Positions 6,921 through 15,110 of a stretch of DNA of 23,760 nt are shown here, piece after piece. Position 1 is the stretch's first letter. Every line of letters starts with the position of its first letter. The DNA is taken from NCBI GenBank assembly GCA_002410925.1, contig DHPR01000038.1, forward strand, positions 1 to 23,760. Direction: 5' to 3'. The notes under the pieces were generated by a model. The model did no database searches, was not told the DNA's origin, and was given only the letters and a program-made list of their open reading frames with translations. This stretch comes from UBA5359 sp002410925 [NCBI: bacterium UBP13_UBA5359]. Lineage in GTDB: Bacteria; UBP13; UBA5359. A program made the position numbers and the translations under genes.

Positions 6921-8990
6921 ACGGAACGCTTTGATATCGATCATCTGAGAAATATTGCTGTTGTCGGCCATAGTGGATGCGGTAAAACAACTTTGGTGGA
7001 AGCGTTGTTATACAGCTTCGGAATGGTCGATAGATTAGGCAAGGTGGACGAGGGCAGTACAGCTTCCGATTATGATCCGGAAGAGGTAAAGCGTCGCATC
7101 TCGATTAATACCACGATAGAGCCTGTTATCTGGAATGGCCGGAAGGCCAATATTCTTGATACTCCGGGGTATGCAGATTTTATTGGTGAAGTAAAGAGTG
7201 CTCTTCGTGTAGTGGAAGGCGCGTTGGTTACAGTTTGTGCTGTTTCAGGCGTTGAGGTAGGCACTGAAAATGTCTGGTCGCTGTCAGCTGATAGAGGGAT
7301 GGCCAGAGCCTTCTTCGTTAATAAAATGGATCGTGAAAATGCGAATTTTACCGAAACCCTTTCCCAGCTCAAGGATGGATTTGGCAATAATGTCGTGCCG
7401 CTGCAGCTGCCGATTGGATCGGAGCAAGATTTTAAAGGTATTGTAGATCTGCTGCAGATGAAGGCAATTCTGTACACCGATGAAAAGAATTATACTATTA
7501 CGGATATTCCTTCTGAGCTGATGGAAGAGGCAACAGCCAATAGGGAGAAAGTGATAGAGCTGGCTACGGAAGGTGATGATGACCTTCTGATGAAGTATCT
7601 GGAGGGCGAGGCTCTAACCGCTGATGAAGTTATTTACGGGATGAAGCGTGCTATCAGCGCTGGAAATGTATTTCCGGTTTTCTGCGGGTCAGCTGCAACG
7701 GGTGTAGGTATTCGGTCACTGATGGAAGCGCTGATTGAGTGGATGCCCGCACCGCTGGCCGCGGTTACAGGGGCTGATCCTAAAACCGGCGATGCAGTTG
7801 AAATGAATGCTGATAAGCTGGCGGCGCTGGTATATAAAACTATGGCTGACCCTTATGTCGGTAAGCTCACATATTTTAGAGTCTTTACCGGTATATTGAA
7901 ATCCGATTCTCATGTTTATAATCCTCTTCATGAACATGCCGATGAGCGCGTAGGCCAGGTGTTTTACACCATCGGCAAGAAGCAAGAGGCTACAGATGGC
8001 GTGGGCGCCGGTGATTTCGGAGCGGTAGCAAAGCTGCAGGTAACGGCAACCGGTAATACACTATGTGATAAGGATAAGCAAATCGTAATTCCGGGCATAA
8101 GCTTTCCGAGTCCCATAATGTCTGCCGCTGTTTATCCCAAGACAAAAGGCGATGAAGATAAGCTCGGGGCAGCTCTGCAGCGTATGGTAGATGAAGATCC
8201 TACGCTACATGTTCGGCGAGATACGGAGACAGGGGAAACGTTGCTCTCCGGCATGGGTGAAACACATATTGATATAGCCGTTGATCGTTTAAAACGTAAG
8301 TTCGGCGTTGATGTGGCAGTAGCTGTGCCGAAGATACCGTATCGTGAAACGGTAACTGCACAGGCCAAATCGGAATATAAGCACAAGAAACAATCCGGTG
8401 GACGCGGACAATATGGACATTGTGTTATAGAGATCGAGCCTTTGCCGCGTGGCGAAGGGTTTGAGTTTGTTGATAAGATATTTGGCGGTGCTGTACCCAG
8501 GCAGTATATTCCTGCAGTGGAGAAGGGTGTGCGTGAGGCTATGCAGGAAGGCATACTGGCTGGATATAATGTTGTGGATGTCAGGGTGACGCTGGTCGAC
8601 GGATCCTTTCATCCGGTTGATTCATCGGAGATGGCTTTTAAGATTGCCGGTTCTATGGCCTTCAAAAAAGGGTTTGCCGATGCCGGGCCTGTTCTGCTGG
8701 AGCCGGTCATGAGTGTTGAAGTAAATGTGCCGGATGCCAATACCGGTGATACGATCAGCGATCTGAATACCAAGCGAGGCCGCATACTCGGTATGGAACC
8801 GCAAGGTAGCGGCCGTACTGTAGTAAAGGCTATAGTGCCTCTGGCTGAAATGCAAAGATATGGAATTGACTTGACCTCAATAACACAGGGACGCGGTGCT
8901 TTTACCATGAAGGAGTCGCATTTCGAAGAGGTACCGGCGCATACGGCCGAGCGAATCATTGCTGAAGCCGCAAAAGAGAAGAAGGAATAG
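6921..8990 (+). CDS. EF-G-like translational GTPase (EF-G2-type paralogue) inside the spc operon
   Basis: A ribosome-associated GTPase with the full EF-G domain layout, about 689 residues from ACG 6921 (691 from ATT 6915). G1 is GHSGCGKTT (16-24), G3 DTPG (80-83), G4 NKMD (134-137) and G5 GSAATG near 255. Domain IV has SGGRGQYGH and DSSEMAFKIAGSMAF. The switch-I segment reads RRISINTT where housekeeping EF-G has RGITI-type sequence, so the Mg-binding threonine aligns with serine. This and the P-loop place it with EF-G2/FusA2-like paralogues rather than canonical EF-G, whose gene is normally beside tuf. The in-frame ATG codons at 6843-6854 lie inside rplE without a binding site; any later ATG/GTG/TTG would remove the P-loop. 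Role in translocation, recycling or stress is not determinable from sequence. Confidence 0.9.
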   Translation, partial: TERFDIDHLRNIAVVGHSGCGKTTLVEALLYSFGMVDRLGKVDEGSTASDYDPEEVKRRISINTTIEPVIWNGRKANILDTPGYADFIGEVKSALRVVEGALVTVCAVSGVEVGTENVWSLSADRGMARAFFVNKMDRENANFTETLSQLKDGFGNNVVPLQLPIGSEQDFKGIVDLLQMKAILYTDEKNYTITDIPSELMEEATANREKVIELATEGDDDLLMKYLEGEALTADEVIYGMKRAISAGNVFPVFCGSAATGVGIRSLMEALIEWMPAPLAAVTGADPKTGDAVEMNADKLAALVYKTMADPYVGKLTYFRVFTGILKSDSHVYNPLHEHADERVGQVFYTIGKKQEATDGVGAGDFGAVAKLQVTATGNTLCDKDKQIVIPGISFPSPIMSAAVYPKTKGDEDKLGAALQRMVDEDPTLHVRRDTETGETLLSGMGETHIDIAVDRLKRKFGVDVAVAVPKIPYRETVTAQAKSEYKHKKQSGGRGQYGHCVIEIEPLPRGEGFEFVDKIFGGAVPRQYIPAVEKGVREAMQEGILAGYNVVDVRVTLVDGSFHPVDSSEMAFKIAGSMAFKKGFADAGPVLLEPVMSVEVNVPDANTGDTISDLNTKRGRILGMEPQGSGRTVVKAIVPLAEMQRYGIDLTSITQGRGAFTMKESHFEEVPAHTAERIIAEAAKEKKE

Positions 8991-8994
8991 TTGT

Positions 8995-9043
8995 TTAGGG
9001 GAGGGGCGTTCAGAAGGTTGATCCCCTAACTCCTGACTTCTGA
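8995..9043 (+). promoter_or_regulatory. Interlocking inverted repeats (possible pseudoknot) upstream of rpsZ
   Basis: TTAGGGGA (8995-9002) pairs perfectly with TCCCCTAA (9022-9029). TCAGAAG (9010-9016), inside that loop, pairs perfectly with CTTCTGA (9037-9043), downstream of it. This is the arrangement of an H-type pseudoknot (loops of 7, 5 and 7 bases) or of two alternative hairpins. It ends seven bases before the rpsZ binding site (GGAGGT, 9051-9056). The segment 9026-9046 also reads as three degenerate 7-mers, so chance pairing from repeats is possible. Confidence 0.4.
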
Positions 9044-9060
9044 TAAGATGGAGGTAAGAA

Positions 9061-9246
9061 GTGGCTAAGAAGAGTCTGATAAATAAGGCGAATATGCAGC
9101 CGAAGTTTTCTGTAAGGCAACACAGCCGCTGCCGCATATGCGGGCGACCGCGTGGTTTTATGCGTAGGTTCGGTATGTGCCGGATCTGTTTCAGAACGCT
9201 GTCACATCGCGGCATGATACCCGGTATTACCAAGTCAAGCTGGTAA
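9061..9246 (+). CDS. rpsZ: 30S ribosomal protein S14, zinc-binding type
   Basis: The 61-residue short S14 has CxxC pairs C24/C27 and C40/C43 in the order expected of the zinc-containing form used by Bacillota and Actinobacteria. It begins at GTG 9061, six bases after GGAGG, and ends [12 protein letters not shown]14 is a late-assembling 30S head protein. It is separated from its usual partner rplE by the EF-G-like gene, and a structured spacer lies directly upstream. Confidence 0.97.
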   Translation: MAKKSLINKANMQPKFSVRQHSRCRICGRPRGFMRRFGMCRICFRTLSHRGMIPGITKSSW

Positions 9247-9292
9247 CCGTAAGATTATGTAATAGTGCAAGTGTGAGTGGAGGGTGATAATT

Positions 9293-9685
9293 GTGACCGA
9301 TCCTATAGCTGATATGCTGACAAGGATACGTAATGCCAGCAGGGCCAATCATGATGTTGTAGAGGTTCCTGCATCAAAGATAAAGATGGCGCTTGCGGAT
9401 ATATTGAAGGAAGAGGGATTCATTAGTCGTTTTGAGGTCAGCAAGCGTAAGCCTCAAGATGTTATTAGAATTCACCTGAAATACGGACCCAAGCGTGAGG
9501 CCGTTATAACCGGTATTACCAGGGTTAGCAAGCCCGGTATAAGGGTATATGCCCGTCATACAGAGATACCTAAAGTTCTTAATGGACTTGGAGTGGCTGT
9601 TTTGTCTACCTCCAAGGGTATTCTTACCGACAAAGCTGCCAGAGCAGCCGGTGTCGGCGGCGAAGTTCTTTGTTATGTCTGGTAG
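9293..9685 (+). CDS. rpsH: 30S ribosomal protein S8
   Basis: The 130-residue S8 binds the 16S central domain. In E. coli it represses the spc operon, but whether it does so here is unknown. The start is placed at GTG 9293 ([15 protein letters not shown]), nine bases after GGAGG (9279-9283); a GTG at 9284 would abut the binding site. The C-terminal signature [13 protein letters not shown] and [20 protein letters not shown], ending CYVW, is complete. rplF starts 16 bases later. Confidence 0.97.
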   Translation: MTDPIADMLTRIRNASRANHDVVEVPASKIKMALADILKEEGFISRFEVSKRKPQDVIRIHLKYGPKREAVITGITRVSKPGIRVYARHTEIPKVLNGLGVAVLSTSKGILTDKAARAAGVGGEVLCYVW

Positions 9686-9701
9686 AATGGAGGTATGACC
9701 G

Positions 9702-10247
9702 ATGTCAAGAATTGGAAGAATGCCTATCCCCATTCCGACAGGAGTCGGGATTAAGGTTGAGAATAGCACAGTGACCATTGAGGGGCCTAAGGGTAAATTG
9801 ACACAACGTTTGAACCCCGATATGGAGATTGTTGTGGAAGATGGTGCTGCCCGGGTAAAAAGGCCGACTGATAGTAAGCTGCACAGAGCCTTACATGGCT
9901 TAAGCAGGTCTTTGATTGCCAATATGGTCGAGGGTGTGACCAATGGTTATACCAAGCGGTTGGTTATTACCGGTGTGGGCTATCGTGTACAAAAGCAGGG
10001 TGATGACCTGATATTACAGGTGGGCTTTTCGCATCCTGTTGAGGTCGCGCCGATGGAAGGTATTGAGCTGAATGTAGAAGGAAATAACCGGATAATAATT
10101 CAAGGTATTGATAAGCAGCGAGTTGGAGAGATGGCTGCCAATATCAGGGCCATATTGCCGCCTGAGCCGTATAAGGGCAAGGGTATAGCTTACGAGGGCG
10201 AGCGTATCCGCAGGAAGGCCGGCAAAGCCGGCAAGATCGGTAAATAG
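9702..10247 (+). CDS. rplF: 50S ribosomal protein L6
   Basis: The 181-residue L6 lies at the base of the L7/L12 stalk near the factor-binding site. The N-terminus MSRIGRMPIPIPTGV, the middle segment TKRLVITGVGYRVQKQGDDLILQVGFSHPVE (about 87-117) and the C-terminal PEPYKGKGIAYEGERIRRKAGKAGK are diagnostic. ATG 9702 follows a GGAGG six to ten bases upstream. rplR follows after 22 bases. Confidence 0.97.
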   Translation: MSRIGRMPIPIPTGVGIKVENSTVTIEGPKGKLTQRLNPDMEIVVEDGAARVKRPTDSKLHRALHGLSRSLIANMVEGVTNGYTKRLVITGVGYRVQKQGDDLILQVGFSHPVEVAPMEGIELNVEGNNRIIIQGIDKQRVGEMAANIRAILPPEPYKGKGIAYEGERIRRKAGKAGKIGK

Positions 10248-10269
10248 GCTGATTTGAAGGAGTTAGGCG

Positions 10270-10638
10270 ATGGGTAATACAGCAAAAAAAGTGGTAGCCA
10301 GGCAAAAAAGGCATTTCCGGGTTAGAAACAAGGTATCCGGTACGCCACAGCGGCCAAGGCTTAATGTTTTTAGAAGTCTATGCCATATATATGCACAGGT
10401 TATAGATGATCAGGCGGGTAATACGTTGTGTGCAGCTTCTACGATAGATCCGGAAATCAAGGGCAGCATTACGAACGGCGGAAATATCCAGGCTGCCGCT
10501 GCGGTAGGCAATCTTATTGCCAAGCGTTGCCTTGATGCCGGAGTAAGTGAAGTAGTTTTTGATAGAGGCGGCTATATCTATCATGGCCGCGTGAAGGCTC
10601 TGGCTGAAGCTGCACGCGAAGCCGGATTGAAGTTCTAG
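10270..10638 (+). CDS. rplR: 50S ribosomal protein L18
   Basis: The 122-residue L18 binds 5S rRNA with L5. Its basic N-terminal tail ([17 protein letters not shown]) is followed by [30 protein letters not shown], and the C-terminus [26 protein letters not shown] is typical. ATG 10270 is preceded by AAGGAG. rpsE starts 15 bases downstream. Confidence 0.97.
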   Translation: MGNTAKKVVARQKRHFRVRNKVSGTPQRPRLNVFRSLCHIYAQVIDDQAGNTLCAASTIDPEIKGSITNGGNIQAAAAVGNLIAKRCLDAGVSEVVFDRGGYIYHGRVKALAEAAREAGLKF

Positions 10639-10653
10639 CATGGAGGAGAAGTA

Positions 10654-11187
10654 ATGGCTAAGATAGATCCTAATACACTTGTGCTTACCGAAAAGGTAGT
10701 CAAGATCAACAGGGTTGCCAAAGTACTTAAAGGCGGCCGTAAGTTTAGCTTCAGCGCGCTGGTGGTTGTGGGTGACGGTCAGGGGCATGTGGGTGCAGGA
10801 CTGGGAAAGGCCGGTGAAGTACCGGAGGCGATTCGTAAGGGTATTGAAGATGCCAAAAAGAATCTTATAAAAATCCCGCTTGTGGAAACGACGATTCCTC
10901 ACGAAATCAGTTGGACGTTAGGAGCCGGCAAGGTTATATTGAAGCCTGCTGCTCCGGGAACAGGCGTTATTGCCGGCGGGCCTGTGCGTGCCGTTCTTGA
11001 GGCTGCCGGAGTCAAGGATATCCTGACTAAGTCTCTGGGAACAGCCAATGCTATCAATGTTGTAAGGACTGTTATGGATGCCTTGAAGCATATGCGTTCT
11101 GTAGAGGATGTTGCCAGGATACGCGGCAAGAAAGTCGAAGACTTGGCTGATCGGAGGAACGGAGGTAAATTAGAATGGCGAGGCTGA
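10654..11187 (+). CDS. rpsE: 30S ribosomal protein S5
   Basis: The 177-residue S5 acts in translational accuracy and mRNA unwinding at the entry site. The double-stranded RNA-binding domain ([30 protein letters not shown]) is followed by the S5 C-terminal domain with [35 protein letters not shown] 10654 is preceded by TGGAGG. The last 13 bases overlap rpmD, whose binding site (GGAGG, 11161-11165) lies inside rpsE. Confidence 0.97.
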   Translation: MAKIDPNTLVLTEKVVKINRVAKVLKGGRKFSFSALVVVGDGQGHVGAGLGKAGEVPEAIRKGIEDAKKNLIKIPLVETTIPHEISWTLGAGKVILKPAAPGTGVIAGGPVRAVLEAAGVKDILTKSLGTANAINVVRTVMDALKHMRSVEDVARIRGKKVEDLADRRNGGKLEWRG

Positions 11188-11357
11188 AGGTTACTCTGAA
11201 AAAGAGCGCTATTGGAGCGCCTAAAGATCACAAAGCCACTGTAGCAGCGCTCGGCTTGCGTAAGTTGAATGCAGTAAGATACCATAATGATCTTCCACAG
11301 GTGATGGGGATGATCAACAAGGTACGCTATATGCTGGAAGTGGAAGAGGAAGGCTGA
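11175..11357 (+). CDS. rpmD: 50S ribosomal protein L30
   Basis: The 60-residue L30 begins [32 protein letters not shown] and ends with the conserved [13 protein letters not shown]. It overlaps rpsE by 13 bases. The segment [13 protein letters not shown] differs a little from the more common VEHxDTPxxxG, but the overall fit is clear. A 120-base gap with a candidate promoter follows, where rplO normally follows closely. Confidence 0.95.
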   Translation: MARLKVTLKKSAIGAPKDHKATVAALGLRKLNAVRYHNDLPQVMGMINKVRYMLEVEEEG

Positions 11358-11402
11358 GAATAGATTTAGCGGTTAATTGTATCTGGATATCGTAAATTAT
11401 TA

Positions 11403-11411
11403 TGGTAAAAT
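11403..11411 (+). promoter_or_regulatory. Candidate extended -10 promoter ahead of rplO
   Basis: TGGTAAAAT in the rpmD-rplO gap fits an extended -10 (TG-N-TAAAAT). No good -35 sits 16-18 bases upstream; the nearest TTGTAT (11377-11382) is 23 bases away. A hairpin of AGGCTG (11416-11421) and CAGCCT (11434-11439) would lie at the 5' end of such a transcript. The gap is AT-rich compared with flanking genes. It could add transcription of rplO-secY-adk-map. Confidence 0.3.
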
Positions 11412-11477
11412 AGAAAGGCTGATAATTGCGATACAGCCTGAGGTTATTTAACGTTCAGTTGAAAGTGGGTGCAAGCA

Positions 11478-11915
11478 TTGGAATTACATGATCTGCGTCC
11501 GACAAAGGGCGCGAGACATAGTATAAAGCGTGTCGGGCGTGGCACAGGTTCCGGTCACGGGAAAACATCCTGTCGCGGGCAGAAGGGACAGAAAGCACGC
11601 GGCAGTGTGCGTCCGGGTTTTGAAGGTGGGCAGACGCCTCTCTACAGACGTCTTCCTAAATTAAGAGGATTTACTAATATATTTTCGGTCGATTATGCTG
11701 AGATAAATGTGGTGGATCTTAACCGCTTTGATAATGGTACGGAGATATCGCCGGAATTACTATTGAGCCTGGGAATGGTTAAAGATATGAAAGACGGGCT
11801 TAAAGTTCTGGGCGATGGTGCTTTGGAGCGTAACCTCACCGTAAAGGCAAATCGTTTTACAAAGTCCGCTGTGGCGAAGATTGAGTCTGCCGGCGGCAAG
11901 GCAGAGGTGATATAG
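11478..11915 (+). CDS. rplO: 50S ribosomal protein L15
   Basis: The 145-residue L15 is a late-assembling large-subunit protein. The start is placed at TTG 11478 so that the protein begins [30 protein letters not shown], the standard form. GTG 11469 would add three residues; the binding site is weak for both (GTGGGTG, 11465-11471). The glycine-rich basic segment and [18 protein letters not shown] (about 52-69) are typical. Its stop codon abuts the secY start. Confidence 0.95.
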   Translation: MELHDLRPTKGARHSIKRVGRGTGSGHGKTSCRGQKGQKARGSVRPGFEGGQTPLYRRLPKLRGFTNIFSVDYAEINVVDLNRFDNGTEISPELLLSLGMVKDMKDGLKVLGDGALERNLTVKANRFTKSAVAKIESAGGKAEVI

Positions 11916-13193
11916 ATGCTGGCCTCTCTTTTGAGTGCCTTCAAGATTCCCGAGCTGCGTAAGCGCATATTATATGTTTTCGGGATGATAGGAATCTTTG
12001 TCCTGGGATTACATATAGCAGTTCCAGGAATTGACAGAGTAGCCATGGAGAAGCTCTTCTCCAGCGGTGGTCTTCTGGGTTTAATGGACGTATTTTCCGG
12101 CGGTGCCTTGCGCAAGTTTTCGATTTTTGCTATGGGTATAGCGCCGTACATTAACGCCTCAATTATTATGCAGCTTCTTACAATTGCTGTGCCCTCCCTG
12201 GAGGAGATGTCCAAAGAGGGCGAATCCGGCCGTAAGAAGATAACGCAATATACCCGCTATCTGGCGGTGGTGTTGGCCTTTTTCCAGGGCGGGGGCATAT
12301 GCCTGTGGCTCTCTAAATCTAATATCCTTTCTGTTTCGACAGTGACCTTCCCTATGATTGTGATTACTCTGGTAGCAGGAACAGCCTTTCTTATGTGGCT
12401 GGGTGAACAGATCACGGAGAAGGGGATTGGTAATGGTATTTCGCTCTTGATCTTCACCGGTATCCTGGCTAGAATGCCTAATGACATCAGTCAGGTTGCC
12501 CAAAGTATACGAGCGCATGCCGTGACCTTCTTTGATGTTCTGCTCTTTCTGGCAATTTTTGTTGCCATGGTAGTGGGTATAATATTTATTCAGCAGGGGC
12601 AACGCCGCATACCCGTTCAATATGCCAAGCGTGTGGTTGGTCGCAGAATGTACGGCGGCCAGAGCACTTTCATACCATTGAAGGTTAATCAATCGGGGGT
12701 TATTCCTATAATCTTTGCGGTCTCGGTGCTTCTCTTCCCTGCTACTGTCGCTCAGTTTGCGCCACAGGTTGGAACATTTGGCAGCGTAATGGCCTGGATC
12801 AAGAATATATTTTCACCCGGGTCCTTTTGGTACACCTTCTTTTATGCAGTATTGGTAGTGCTCTTTACTTTCTTTTACACTGCGGTTATCTTTAATCCGG
12901 TTGAGGTCGCTGATAACATGAAGAAATACGGCGGCTTTGTTCCCGGTATAAGACCCGGTCGACCGACGGCAGAGTATCTTAATAAAGTAATTACAAGAAT
13001 TACTATGGCTGGAGCGTTTTTTCTGGCTTTTATAGCCGTTGTGCCTACATATCTTATGAATCTGACGCATATACAGATATACTACATGTATGGGGGCACT
13101 TCGCTTCTGATTATGGTTGGTGTGGCATTAGAAACCATGCAGCAGATAGAGGCTCATCTGCTTATGCGTAACTATGAGGGCTTCATAAAATAG
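11916..13193 (+). CDS. secY: Protein translocase subunit SecY
   Basis: The 425-residue SecY is the channel of the Sec translocon in the cytoplasmic membrane. Ten hydrophobic segments are visible. The plug region with FSGGALRKFSIFAMGIAPYINASIIMQLL (about 60-88) and the cytoplasmic loop containing QQGQRRIPVQYAKRVVGR (about 227-244) are conserved, as is NPVEVADNMKKYGGFVPGIRPG (about 326-347). ATG 11916 follows the rplO TAG with no gap, and GAGGTGAT inside rplO is the binding site. Its place between rplO and adk is the usual one. Confidence 0.98.
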   Translation: MLASLLSAFKIPELRKRILYVFGMIGIFVLGLHIAVPGIDRVAMEKLFSSGGLLGLMDVFSGGALRKFSIFAMGIAPYINASIIMQLLTIAVPSLEEMSKEGESGRKKITQYTRYLAVVLAFFQGGGICLWLSKSNILSVSTVTFPMIVITLVAGTAFLMWLGEQITEKGIGNGISLLIFTGILARMPNDISQVAQSIRAHAVTFFDVLLFLAIFVAMVVGIIFIQQGQRRIPVQYAKRVVGRRMYGGQSTFIPLKVNQSGVIPIIFAVSVLLFPATVAQFAPQVGTFGSVMAWIKNIFSPGSFWYTFFYAVLVVLFTFFYTAVIFNPVEVADNMKKYGGFVPGIRPGRPTAEYLNKVITRITMAGAFFLAFIAVVPTYLMNLTHIQIYYMYGGTSLLIMVGVALETMQQIEAHLLMRNYEGFIK

Positions 13194-13227
13194 ATGCGTA
13201 ATTATATTCGCATTTGGCAGGAGTGCA

Positions 13228-13905
13228 ATGAGAATAATATTGTTAGGCGCACCCGGTTCCGGCAAAGGTACCGTGGCCAGGGTGCTGGTTGAGAGAACCG
13301 GCACGCCACACATCTCCACAGGGGATATGCTGCGTGCCGCCCAGGCCGCTAAAACTTCGCTGGGGGCCAGTGCCCGTGAGTATATGGAGAGCGGGCGGCT
13401 TGTGCCTGATGATATTGTAATCGGGCTGATACGTAATAGGCTCGGTCAATCCGATTGTCTGTCAAAGGGGTATATACTTGATGGATTTCCAAGAACTCTC
13501 TCACAGGCTGCAGAGCTGGGAGTGGTGCTGGCGGACTTGGAATCGGATGTTCAGGCTGTCTTCGACCTGCAAGTCAATCGGCAGCTGCTGATAAAACGGC
13601 TTTCCGGGCGGCGTATCTGCAAGAGTTGTGATGCTATATATCATGTGGTTAATATGCCGCCTAAAAAAGAAGGGATCTGCGATATTTGTGGCGGTGAGCT
13701 GTATCAGAGGGCTGATGACCAGCCGGCCACTGTCGAAAACAGACTGGATGTTTATGAGGTGCAGACAAAGCCTCTGATTGAATACTACAGAAACATGGGT
13801 CTGCTCTATCCCGTTGAAGGAGATAAAGGAGTGCAGGCGGTTTTTGAAATGATAATACATACCCTTGATAATATCCGGAAGCCGGCTCGTGACCAGGCAC
13901 AATGA
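13228..13905 (+). CDS. adk: Adenylate kinase, zinc-lid form
   Basis: This enzyme interconverts ATP plus AMP and two ADP in the cytoplasm. The P-loop GAPGSGKGT is at residues 7-15 and the DGFPRT motif at 85-90. The LID carries four cysteines (C131, C134, C151, C154), the zinc-binding form common in Gram-positives. The 225-residue length is a little over the usual 214-220, with an extra C-terminal tail. The start ATG 13228 has AGGAG upstream. The stop overlaps the map start in ATGA (13902-13905). Confidence 0.97.
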   Translation: MRIILLGAPGSGKGTVARVLVERTGTPHISTGDMLRAAQAAKTSLGASAREYMESGRLVPDDIVIGLIRNRLGQSDCLSKGYILDGFPRTLSQAAELGVVLADLESDVQAVFDLQVNRQLLIKRLSGRRICKSCDAIYHVVNMPPKKEGICDICGGELYQRADDQPATVENRLDVYEVQTKPLIEYYRNMGLLYPVEGDKGVQAVFEMIIHTLDNIRKPARDQAQ

Positions 13906-14648
13906 TTATACGGAAGAAGAAAGCCGAAATCGAAAAGATGCGCCGTGCAGGGCAAATTGTTGCCGCTACACTGCAAAAAATCAGTGCCGCCGTATACCCG
14001 GGTGTAATGACTATAGAGCTGGATACACTGGCTGAGTCCAGTCTTAGAGCGGCTGGAGCTATACCGGCATTTAAAGGATATCGCGGGTATCCCGCTACAT
14101 TATGTACGTCAGTAAACGATGAAGTTGTGCATGGTATACCTGGGAAGAGAGTTCTTTGTGAAGGTGATATCGTCAGCCTTGATCTGGGAGCAAAATTTGA
14201 CGGATTTTATGCTGATGCAACGGTGACCTGCCCTGTTGGAGTCATATCGGTAGAAGCAGAAAGGCTGATAAGGGTTACTCGTGAAGCCTTATATAAAGGG
14301 ATTGAAAAGGCAACTCCCGGCAGGCGGTTGGGTGATGTAGGAGCGGCCATACAGCAATATGCAGAGATGAATGGCTATGGAGTGGTAAGAGATCTTGTCG
14401 GTCACGGTATAGGGCGTTCTCTGCACGAAGACCCGCAGGTGCCTAATTACGGTATGCCCGGGCATGGAACGTTGCTTAAGGAAGGTATGACGCTGGCTAT
14501 AGAGCCGATGATTAATGCAGGCGGTTATGGTATACGCCAGCTTGCTGATGGCTGGACTATTGTAACTGCGGATCATAGCCTGTCGGCGCATTATGAACAT
14601 ACTGTTGCGATCATCGATGACGGCGCAACGATATTGACGGAATTGTGA
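13902..14648 (+). CDS. map: Methionine aminopeptidase, type I
   Basis: It removes the initiator methionine from nascent proteins. The 248-residue pita-bread fold has all five expected metal ligands: D94 and D105 (in SLDLGAKFDGFYADATVT), H168 (GHGIGRSLHE), E201 (LAIEPMI) and E232 (YEHTVAI). Substrate-site His77 (VNDEVVHGIPG) and H175 are present. It overlaps adk by four bases. The Clostridial KOW-domain gene that often follows map is absent, and infA comes 30 bases later. Confidence 0.97.
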   Translation: MIIRKKKAEIEKMRRAGQIVAATLQKISAAVYPGVMTIELDTLAESSLRAAGAIPAFKGYRGYPATLCTSVNDEVVHGIPGKRVLCEGDIVSLDLGAKFDGFYADATVTCPVGVISVEAERLIRVTREALYKGIEKATPGRRLGDVGAAIQQYAEMNGYGVVRDLVGHGIGRSLHEDPQVPNYGMPGHGTLLKEGMTLAIEPMINAGGYGIRQLADGWTIVTADHSLSAHYEHTVAIIDDGATILTEL

Positions 14649-14678
14649 GCTTGAATAGAGTTTGGAGGTAGAGGCTTA

Positions 14679-14900
14679 ATGTCCAAAAAAGAGGGAGTTA
14701 TCGAGATGGAGGGCAAGATCATAGAAACATTGCCCAATGCCATGTTCCGGGTTATGCTGGATAATGGCCATAATATACTGGCACATGTCTCAGGCAAGAT
14801 CCGGATGCATTTCATCCGCATACTTCCGGGTGACAGGGTAAAGGTCGAGCTGTCACCGTACGATTTAAACCGCGGCAGGATTGTATATAGATTCAAGTAA
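14679..14900 (+). CDS. infA: Translation initiation factor IF-1
   Basis: The 73-residue OB-fold protein binds the A site of the 30S subunit during initiation. [25 protein letters not shown] and [21 protein letters not shown] are nearly the family consensus. ATG 14679 follows GGAGGT (14664-14669). It opens the infA-rpmJ-rpsM-rpsK-rpsD-rpoA-rplQ block. Confidence 0.97.
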   Translation: MSKKEGVIEMEGKIIETLPNAMFRVMLDNGHNILAHVSGKIRMHFIRILPGDRVKVELSPYDLNRGRIVYRFK

Positions 14901-15065
<165 letters not shown>

Positions 15066-15110
15066 GAATAGTGTGTCTGCTGTTACTCAAGAACAGACTT
15101 TACAAGGCCG

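Noticed and set aside
6890-6925. Programmed +1 frameshift joining L5 to the EF-G-like protein
   Set aside because: EF-G is in the +1 frame relative to rplE, but there is no slippery codon such as CTT before the TGA, and the binding site lies after rather than before the stop codon. An independent start is simpler.
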